Assembly: GCF_039954625.1 (NCBI RefSeq)
Contig: NZ_CP157199.1
Location: forward strand, 2,046,001 to 2,110,000
DNA: 64,000 nucleotides
From: Pontimicrobium sp. SW4
Lineage (GTDB): Bacteria; Bacteroidota; Bacteroidia; Flavobacteriales; Flavobacteriaceae
Direction of reading: 5' to 3'
Shown here: positions 57,379-64,000 of the stretch, piece after piece
Position numbering within the stretch: position 1 is the stretch's first letter
Layout: each line of letters opens with the position of its first letter
Position numbers and translations under genes: made by a program
Notes under the pieces: model-generated
Database searches by the model: none
What the model was told of the DNA's origin: nothing
The model's input: only the letters and a program-made list of their open reading frames with translations

Positions 57379-58980
57379 TTACAGTTCTAATATTAAAAAT
57401 TCACTTCTTAGAGGTTGCAAATTTAATACTAACTGTTGGATTAATTGGTCTCCAAACTCAAGATAAAGTTCAGAAAAATTTAAATTTCGTTCTTGCAAAC
57501 TTTGACCTGGAAATAATTGGTTTTGAACCTCGGTTATTCGAGAAATTTGGTTGTCTAGTTTTCGCTTTTGCGCCTTTAACAATCGCTTCTCAAGATTAAA
57601 TAAGCCTTTTATTTGTTTTTTTTCTTGTGCTGCAACTGCTCCAAGAAATGACTTATCGGTTTCTTCTGCTAACTTATAGAGTGCTTTAAACTGATTTTGT
57701 AGATGTTCTTTTTGAGTTGAAAAATCAATATCTATAGTCGATAATCGTTTTACTTGTTGGTTAATTAAATCATTTTGCTTAGAAAACAATTCATTTAGCG
57801 ACACTCCTAATTTTTCTAGTTTTTCAGTTTGCTTTTTAGTTTTTATCAATGCTGAATTACGCAATAATAACATTGGAAAAGGAACTTTAACTTCTTTAAA
57901 ATAAGCCTTTAATTGGAACCAGTAAGCGAGTTCTCCTCCTCCTCCAATATAACAGAGATTTGGCAAAATGACTTCTTGGTACAATGGACGCATAATCACA
58001 TTTGGGCTAAATCGCTCAGGATATTTATCTAGTTCTTCTAAAATTTTAGGTTCAGTAAAAGAAATATCTGTGTCGTTTACATTATAATTACCATTCTGCT
58101 CAACAATACGCTCACGCAAACCATCTTTTAAATAGAATAAATTTATCTCTCTAGGGTTAACTTGAATTTTATAGTTATTTGATAATTCGTTTATTTCTAA
58201 ATTCGTTTGAGAAACAGCTTTATAAGAAGTTTGATTTAAAAGCTCTTCTTTAACATAAGGTGCAAAAAGTCTTTTTAAATCTTGGTCATTAGCATCAATA
58301 ATTACCAATCCTAAATCTTTAAATAACTCGTTAGCTATATATCTTGTAGCCTCAGCAAGATTTTGATGATTTAGATAGGCATTTTTAAATAATTCTTTTA
58401 GAAAAGCAGCCTTTTTGCCTTGACCTAATTCTTTAGAATATGTTTCAAATACTTTATCTAAACCTTTGATATCTAACTCTCCAACACCTCCCGAAGCTTC
58501 TTTATGCCATTTAACTTTTTTGCCTTTAAAATTAAAATAGTTAATCTCATCAAAGTCGTGATCTTCAGTCGCCATCCAATAGATTGGAACAAAATTATAT
58601 GTTGGATATTTAGCTTTTAATTCTTTGGTGAGGTTTATTGTTGAAATAATTTTATATAAAAAATACAAAGGACCTGTAAACAAATTGAGTTGATGACCTG
58701 TAGTTATTGTAAAACTATTTGATAGTTGTAATAACTCAATATTATCAAGTGTAGCTTTTGATGCTTCAACACCCTTATATTGCTTTTTTAATGTGGCAAC
58801 TAATACATCTCGATTCGAATTACCGTAGTTAGCTTCTTTCTCATCAATTTGGTCTTTAAAACTTTCTATTTTAGGAAAACGATTATAAAAAGGTTGTAAT
58901 TCTTGATGTTCATCAAGGTAATCACATATTAAGGAAGAAAAATAGTCAGTGTCTCTAAACGGAATACAATCGGTTGGCAT
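57379..58980 (-). CDS. bshC: Bacillithiol biosynthesis cysteine-adding enzyme BshC
   Basis: 533 residues, normal length for BshC. The start MPTDCIPFRDTDYFSSLICDYL and the blocks SFTITTGHQLNLFTGPLYFLYKIISTI, PIYWMATEDHDFDEINYF, FSPNVIMRPLYQEVILPNLCYIGGGGELAYW are family signatures; a coiled-coil segment lies at about 430-500. It adds cysteine to glucosaminyl-malate in the last step of bacillithiol synthesis. bshA and bshB are not in the window. It heads a two-gene unit with a PLP decarboxylase. Confidence 0.96.
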   Translation of the reverse strand: MPTDCIPFRDTDYFSSLICDYLDEHQELQPFYNRFPKIESFKDQIDEKEANYGNSNRDVLVATLKKQYKGVEASKATLDNIELLQLSNSFTITTGHQLNLFTGPLYFLYKIISTINLTKELKAKYPTYNFVPIYWMATEDHDFDEINYFNFKGKKVKWHKEASGGVGELDIKGLDKVFETYSKELGQGKKAAFLKELFKNAYLNHQNLAEATRYIANELFKDLGLVIIDANDQDLKRLFAPYVKEELLNQTSYKAVSQTNLEINELSNNYKIQVNPREINLFYLKDGLRERIVEQNGNYNVNDTDISFTEPKILEELDKYPERFSPNVIMRPLYQEVILPNLCYIGGGGELAYWFQLKAYFKEVKVPFPMLLLRNSALIKTKKQTEKLEKLGVSLNELFSKQNDLINQQVKRLSTIDIDFSTQKEHLQNQFKALYKLAEETDKSFLGAVAAQEKKQIKGLFNLEKRLLKAQKRKLDNQISRITEVQNQLFPGQSLQERNLNFSELYLEFGDQLIQQLVLNLQPLRSEFLILEL

Positions 58981-59170
58981 AGTTAGCTTTCAAATCTTTT
59001 GTAAATATACTGCTCTTTCATCTATTTGAAATTTTCAATTGGTTAAAAAAAGACTAAAATTTAATTGTCATGAGCAAACGCTAATTTTTTGTAAAAAAAA
59101 TGCTTAAAACCACTAATGTTCACTTTGTGTTTATATCTTTATAGTTACTATTATTAAAAATCAACCAATA

Positions 59171-61642
59171 ATGCAAAAATTTTATAGAATCGTATTAGTC
59201 GTTTTATGTTCTGTTTCCATTACAATGGCTCAACAAATAAAAACGCCAAGTGAGTTTTTAGGTTATGAATTAGGAACTCAATTTTCAAGAAATCATCAAG
59301 TTGTAGATTATTTTAAACATGTTGCTTCTACTATGCCAAATCAGGTAAAGCTAGAACACTATGGCAAAACCTATGAGCGTAGACCTCTAGTTGTTGCCTA
59401 TATATCCTCTGAGGAGAATATGAAAAACCTTGAAACCATTAGAGAAAACAATTTAAAAAGCACTGGGTTATTATCTGGTAATGCTACTTCTAATGATATT
59501 GCAATTGTATGGTTGAGCTATAATGTACATGGTAACGAAGCTTCAAGTACGGAAGCTTCTATGAGTACTATTTATAAATTACTTACTGAAAAACAAGAGT
59601 GGCTTAAAAATACTGTGGTTATTATAGACCCATGTATTAATCCAGATGGTCGTGATCGTTATGCTAATTGGTTTAATGAAACTAAAAGTACACCTTTTGA
59701 TATCGATCCGCAGTCAAGCGAGCATTCTGAACCTTGGCCTGGAGGAAGACCAAACCACTACCTTTTTGACTTAAATCGTGATTGGGCTTGGGCTTCTCAA
59801 ATAGAATCTCAATCTAGATTAAAAGTATATAATAAATGGATGCCGCATATTCATGTAGACTTCCATGAACAAGGAATAAACAATCCTTATTATTTTGCGC
59901 CTGCTGCAGAACCATTTCATGAAATTATTAGTGATTGGCAAAGAGATTTCCAAGTACAAATAGGAAAGAATCATGCTAAATATTTTGATGCCGAAGGCTG
60001 GTTATATTTTACACGTGAAAGCTTTGATTTATTATACCCAAGTTATGGAGATACGTATCCAACATATATGGGAGCTATAGGTATGACATATGAACAAGCT
60101 GGTCATGGTCGTGGTGGTTTAGGTATTAAAACAGCTGAAGGCCATGTACTAACTTTAAAGGATAGAGTTGCCCATCATACAACAACTGGTCTTTCTACTG
60201 TAGAAATATCGTCTAAAAATGCTACAAGATTAACTCAGGAATTTAAAAAATTCTTTGACAATTCTGGTTTAAAATACAAAAGCTATGTGATGTCTGGAAA
60301 TCCAGATAAAATAGGTGCCTTAAAATCTTTACTAGATAAACATGAAATTGCTTATGGCTATGCAACAAGTAAAAAAATATCTGGACATAAATATTCTACT
60401 AATACCTCTGGAAGTATGAATACATCTTCTAACGATTTGGTGGTAAGCACCAATCAACCAAAAGGGAAAATGATAAAAGCATTATTTGAACCAAATGCGA
60501 AATTAAGTGATTCATTAACTTATGATATTACTGCATGGAGTTTACCTTATGCTTATGGGCTGGAGACTATTGCAAGTACTAGTTTAGTAAATACTACTAA
60601 TACTATAAATAAAACAACAGTTGTTCCTTTAACAAATGCTTATGGCTATGTAAGTGATTGGAACTCATTAAAAGACGCTAAATTTTTAACTGCTTTATTG
60701 AATAAAAACGTCAAAGTACGCTTTAACCACAAACCTTTTTCGCAAAAAGGGAACACATTTAACAGAGGTTCATTGATTATTCTTCAACGAGATAATACGC
60801 ATATAGACAATTTTACATCCGTTTTAAATACTATTGCGCAAAATAAAAAGCAACCATTAACAGCAATTACTACTGGATTTTCTGATACATTTCCAGATAT
60901 GGGTTCATCATCTGTTAGACTTATTAATAAAACTAGAATCGCCATGATTTCTGGTGAAGCCACATCATCGTTAAGTTATGGTGCTACGTGGCATTTCTTT
61001 GAGCAACAATTACAATATCCTGTAACGTCTATTAATTCAGAAGATTTTGGCAGAGTAAATCTTGCTGAATACGATGTGCTAATACTACCAAGTGGGAGCT
61101 ACAGAAGTATGCTTAACGACAGTGGCATGAGTAAATTACAAGATTGGATGCGAGCTGGTGGAAAAGTAATAGCAATTGAAAGAGCTTTAAGTACTTTCGC
61201 AGGTAAAAAAGGCTTTGGTTTAGAATACAATGAAAATGATGACGATGACAAAGAATCAAACAACTTAATTCCTTATGCTGAAAGACAACGTGAATCTGCC
61301 AAAAATATGATTACTGGTGCTATTTTTAAAACCAAAGTAGATAACACACATCCAATGGCTTATGGTTACTCTAATGATTACTTTACTTTGAAGTTAGGCG
61401 CAACATCTTATAGCTTACTAGATGGAGGTACAAATGTTGCTCATATTGGAGATAATGTAACCAAAGTTTCTGGTTTTGCTGGTGTGGATGCCTTAAAAGG
61501 ACTTAAAAATTCTCTAGTTTTTGGTGAAGAACGCCAAGGAAGAGGAAGCATTGTATATATGGTAGACAATACACTTTTTAGAAGTTTCTGGGAAAACGGA
61601 AAACTATTTTTTGTAAACGCCGTTTTCTTTGCAAATAATTAA
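59171..61642 (+). CDS. Exported M14-family zinc carboxypeptidase
   Basis: 823 residues with a signal peptide (MQKFYRIVLVVLCSVSITMAQ). The M14 domain spans about 30-370: zinc ligands His120 and Glu123 in NVHGNEASS, the arginine-containing INPDGRDRYANW, the third-ligand region HVDFHEQG (His232), and a late catalytic Glu in MTYEQAGHGRGG. The C-terminal half (about 380-823) is a long region with a glutamine-amidotransferase-like element (YDVLILPSGSYRSML ... WMRAGGKVIAIERA). It should cleave peptides outside the cytoplasm. It is 15 bp ahead of an M16 peptidase lipoprotein, so the two form a unit. Confidence 0.93.
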   Translation: MQKFYRIVLVVLCSVSITMAQQIKTPSEFLGYELGTQFSRNHQVVDYFKHVASTMPNQVKLEHYGKTYERRPLVVAYISSEENMKNLETIRENNLKSTGLLSGNATSNDIAIVWLSYNVHGNEASSTEASMSTIYKLLTEKQEWLKNTVVIIDPCINPDGRDRYANWFNETKSTPFDIDPQSSEHSEPWPGGRPNHYLFDLNRDWAWASQIESQSRLKVYNKWMPHIHVDFHEQGINNPYYFAPAAEPFHEIISDWQRDFQVQIGKNHAKYFDAEGWLYFTRESFDLLYPSYGDTYPTYMGAIGMTYEQAGHGRGGLGIKTAEGHVLTLKDRVAHHTTTGLSTVEISSKNATRLTQEFKKFFDNSGLKYKSYVMSGNPDKIGALKSLLDKHEIAYGYATSKKISGHKYSTNTSGSMNTSSNDLVVSTNQPKGKMIKALFEPNAKLSDSLTYDITAWSLPYAYGLETIASTSLVNTTNTINKTTVVPLTNAYGYVSDWNSLKDAKFLTALLNKNVKVRFNHKPFSQKGNTFNRGSLIILQRDNTHIDNFTSVLNTIAQNKKQPLTAITTGFSDTFPDMGSSSVRLINKTRIAMISGEATSSLSYGATWHFFEQQLQYPVTSINSEDFGRVNLAEYDVLILPSGSYRSMLNDSGMSKLQDWMRAGGKVIAIERALSTFAGKKGFGLEYNENDDDDKESNNLIPYAERQRESAKNMITGAIFKTKVDNTHPMAYGYSNDYFTLKLGATSYSLLDGGTNVAHIGDNVTKVSGFAGVDALKGLKNSLVFGEERQGRGSIVYMVDNTLFRSFWENGKLFFVNAVFFANN

Positions 61643-61657
61643 TAAAAATCAATCAAA

Positions 61658-64000
61658 ATGAAATCAATTAAAACACTATTAATCATATTCGTTTTATTCG
61701 TTGCATCCTGTGCTAACGAAAATAATTCCGAAGAAACCAAAGAATTTAAAGTAGAATTTGAAGAATTCACTTTAGATAATGGATTATCCGTTATTTTCCA
61801 TGTTGATAGATCTGATCCTGTAGTTGCAGTTGCACTTACAAGTCATGTTGGTTCTGCTAGAGAGATTGAAGGACGTACAGGGTTTGCACATTTATTTGAG
61901 CATCTACTCTTTTTAGAATCGGAAAACTTAGGAAAAGGCGGCTTAGACAAAATGAGTGCACGAATTGGAGGTTCTGGAGCAAATGGTTCTACTAGTAGAG
62001 ATCGCACAAATTATTTTCAAACAGTACCAAAAGATGCACTTGAAAAAATGATTTGGGCTGAAGCAGATAAACTAGGTTACTTTATTAATACAGTTACTGA
62101 ACCTGTATTAGCTAAAGAAAAACAAGTAGTAAAAAATGAAAAGCGACAAGGTGTAGACAATAATCCTTATGGACACACACAATACGTTATTGATAAAAAT
62201 TTATATCCTGAAGGTCATCCATACAGTTGGCAAGTTATTGGTTCGTTAGAAGATCTTCAAAATGCGACGCTTCAAGATGTGAAAGATTTTTACAATCGAT
62301 GGTATGTCCCTAATAATGTTACTTTAACAATTGCAGGTGATTTTGATACTGCTCAAGCAAAACAATGGGTTGAGAAGTATTTTAACGAAATAAAACGCGG
62401 TGAAGATATTCCTAAAATGGCAAAACAACCTGTAGAGCTATCAAAAACTAAAAAACTATATTACGAAGATAACTTTGCTAGATTGCCACAGCTTACTTTA
62501 ACTTGGCCTGCAGTACACCAATACCATGATGATTCTTACGCATTGAGTGTTTTGGCAAGTTATTTATCAGAAGGGAAATCAGCACCTTTTTATAAAACCC
62601 TAGTTGAAGAACATCAGTTAACAAGTAACGTTCGAATGTCTCAATATAATTCTGAAATAGCTGGTCAATTCATTTTACGTGTAACTGCATATAATGGCAT
62701 AAAATTAGATAATGTACAAAGCGCCATCAATGAAGCATTTGCAAAGTTTGAAACTGAAGGAATTCCTCAAAAAGATCTTGATAGAATTAAAGCTGGTCAA
62801 GAAACTACCTTTTATAATGGCTTATCTAGTGTTTTAGGAAAAGGATTCCAATTGGCACAATATAAAATATTTGCTGAAGACCCATCATATATTAATGAAG
62901 ATGTTAAAAAAATACTAGCAGTTACAGCAGATGATGTGATGCGTGTTTATAACGCCTATATTAAAAATCAAAACTATGTAGCGACAAGTTTTGTACCAAA
63001 AGGGCAAGTAGATTTAGCACTTGCAGGTTCTGATTTAGCTGAAGTTGTTGAAGAACAAATTGTAGATGGTGCTGAGGAAGAGTTCGATCCAAGCATTGTA
63101 GCAACTTATGAAAGAACACCCTCAAGCTTTGATAGATCTGTAGAACCAGCTTATGGCGAGAGCCCAGATGTAAAAGTTCCAGACGTATGGAAAGAATCTT
63201 TATCATCTGGTATGAAATTGTTTGGTATTGAAAATAATGAAGTACCCTTGGTTCAATTCAGAATGCAAATTAAAGGTGGTATGTTGTTAGAAGATATTAA
63301 TAAAATTGGTGTATCTAATTTATTGGCCGACATGCTTACTAAAGGAACAAAAAGCAAAACGCCAGAAGAATTAGAAAATGCTATTGAAAGCCTAGGTGCC
63401 TCCATTAACGCATTTGCATCTGATGAAGCTATTACAATTTCAGGTAATTCGCTTGCTAAAAATTATAAAGCGACAATGGTTTTGGTGGAAGAAATGTTAT
63501 TAGAACCTCGCTGGGATATTGATGAGTTTGCTTTGTTAAAACAAAGTACACTTAGCCAAATTCAACGCCAAAAAGGAGACCCAAATAGCATTGCTGCAAT
63601 CGAATATGCAAAATTAACGTATGGTGACAATCATATTTTATCTAAAAATAATATTGGTACCGAAGCATCAGTAAATACCATTACCATAGAAGACCTGCAA
63701 ACATATTACTCTAACAACATCTCTCCAACTATTACAAATTTTCAAATAGTAGGAGATATTTCTCAAAAAAATGTTGTTACATCTTTAAAAAATCTAAACA
63801 AAAAATGGGAAGCTAAAGAGGTAATTATTCCAGAGGTTACATCACCTGAAGCCCCAACAGTTTCTAAAGTATATTTTTACGATGTGCCAAATGCAAAACA
63901 ATCAATAATTAGATTTGGTTATCCCGCTCTTGCGGCAACCGATGCCGATTATTACCCTGCCAGTGTTTTAAATTATCGCCTTGGTGGTGGTGGATTTGCA
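61658..64000 (+). CDS. M16-family (insulinase/pitrilysin-type) peptidase lipoprotein, 3' end missing
   Basis: The gene starts at the ATG at 61658 and is still open at the right edge; 781 codons are visible. A lipoprotein signal (LFVASCANEN, cysteine 18) is followed by the catalytic M16 domain with the inverted zinc motif HLFEH at 78-82 and the distal ligand Glu161 in VVKNEKRQ. A second M16 unit begins near 520 (SGMKLFGIENNEVPLVQFRMQIKGG) without HxxEH, which is the usual inactive half. Such proteins degrade peptides at the membrane. Full-length members run to about 900-960 residues, so roughly 150 are missing. Confidence 0.94.
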   Translation, partial: MKSIKTLLIIFVLFVASCANENNSEETKEFKVEFEEFTLDNGLSVIFHVDRSDPVVAVALTSHVGSAREIEGRTGFAHLFEHLLFLESENLGKGGLDKMSARIGGSGANGSTSRDRTNYFQTVPKDALEKMIWAEADKLGYFINTVTEPVLAKEKQVVKNEKRQGVDNNPYGHTQYVIDKNLYPEGHPYSWQVIGSLEDLQNATLQDVKDFYNRWYVPNNVTLTIAGDFDTAQAKQWVEKYFNEIKRGEDIPKMAKQPVELSKTKKLYYEDNFARLPQLTLTWPAVHQYHDDSYALSVLASYLSEGKSAPFYKTLVEEHQLTSNVRMSQYNSEIAGQFILRVTAYNGIKLDNVQSAINEAFAKFETEGIPQKDLDRIKAGQETTFYNGLSSVLGKGFQLAQYKIFAEDPSYINEDVKKILAVTADDVMRVYNAYIKNQNYVATSFVPKGQVDLALAGSDLAEVVEEQIVDGAEEEFDPSIVATYERTPSSFDRSVEPAYGESPDVKVPDVWKESLSSGMKLFGIENNEVPLVQFRMQIKGGMLLEDINKIGVSNLLADMLTKGTKSKTPEELENAIESLGASINAFASDEAITISGNSLAKNYKATMVLVEEMLLEPRWDIDEFALLKQSTLSQIQRQKGDPNSIAAIEYAKLTYGDNHILSKNNIGTEASVNTITIEDLQTYYSNNISPTITNFQIVGDISQKNVVTSLKNLNKKWEAKEVIIPEVTSPEAPTVSKVYFYDVPNAKQSIIRFGYPALAATDADYYPASVLNYRLGGGGFA

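Noticed and set aside
62961..63206. Minus-strand ORF of 81 codons, Leu/Gln-rich
   Set aside because: It is antisense to the M16 peptidase gene, whose frame is open throughout with clear family motifs.

Overview
The window is chromosomal DNA from a low-GC Bacteroidota bacterium, almost certainly a marine-type member of the Flavobacteriaceae. The support is direct: SPOR/TSP3 outer-membrane proteins, lipoproteins with a Cys-Ser/Asn-Asp/Glu-rich start, a type IX secretion C-terminal signal, bacillithiol synthesis (bshC), the order spoT-fur-purA-ostA-aminotransferase, and promoters of the TTG / TAnnTTTG kind instead of sigma-70 boxes. The genus is not decided by the sequence. I saw no rRNA, tRNA, CRISPR array, transposase or phage gene.

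Layout. 1-3095: a tandem pair of SPOR-tailed outer-membrane proteins (the first cut by the window edge) and a two-repeat RskA-like lipoprotein. 3168-6232: a Crp/Fnr regulator and aconitase. 6449-11621: an operon of three periplasmic peptidyl-prolyl isomerases of the SurA type ending in a MoxR ATPase. 11783-17673: an SRPBCC protein, then four exported enzymes: GH29 fucosidase, penicillin-binding-like serine hydrolase, Tat-exported class V aminotransferase and M19 dipeptidase lipoprotein. 17889-31860: a long plus-strand housekeeping block with (p)ppGpp metabolism, a Fur-family regulator, purine synthesis, an OstA/LptA-like protein, an ornithine-type aminotransferase, a TPR protein, two DUF368 undecaprenyl-phosphate transporters, shikimate dehydrogenase and a DUF349 protein. 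32062-35876: mazG, an FAD oxidoreductase and a PMT-like membrane glycosyltransferase.

35877-37266 is an accessory islet: an AbiJ-like putative defence gene bounded by imperfect palindromes of about 130 bp that begin with TTGCCAAC pointing outward, followed by a different nested palindrome. 37267-48003 returns to core genes (nitronate monooxygenase-like, secreted S8 protease, mnmA, five-domain fasciclin lipoprotein, MORN-like protein, yidC, pyrG). 48004-50591 is a second islet bounded by the same kind of TTGCCAAC/ACGTTAAAC palindromes, holding a membrane-linked XRE regulator, a small HExxH membrane protein and a frameshifted DUF2911 gene. 50592-58980 holds small envelope proteins, a LysM/receptor-domain protein, guaA, a PLP decarboxylase and bshC. 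59171-64000 holds an M14 carboxypeptidase and a truncated M16 peptidase.

Themes that cross gene borders: envelope proteostasis and proteolysis (three PPIases, S8, M14, M16, M19, DUF922); several internal operon genes that start with TTG or GTG immediately after the previous stop codon; three promoters with exactly 19 bp between TTG and TAnnTTTG, one of which places the predicted transcript start on the guaA ATG. The best lead for undescribed biology is the recurring palindrome that frames the two accessory islets.
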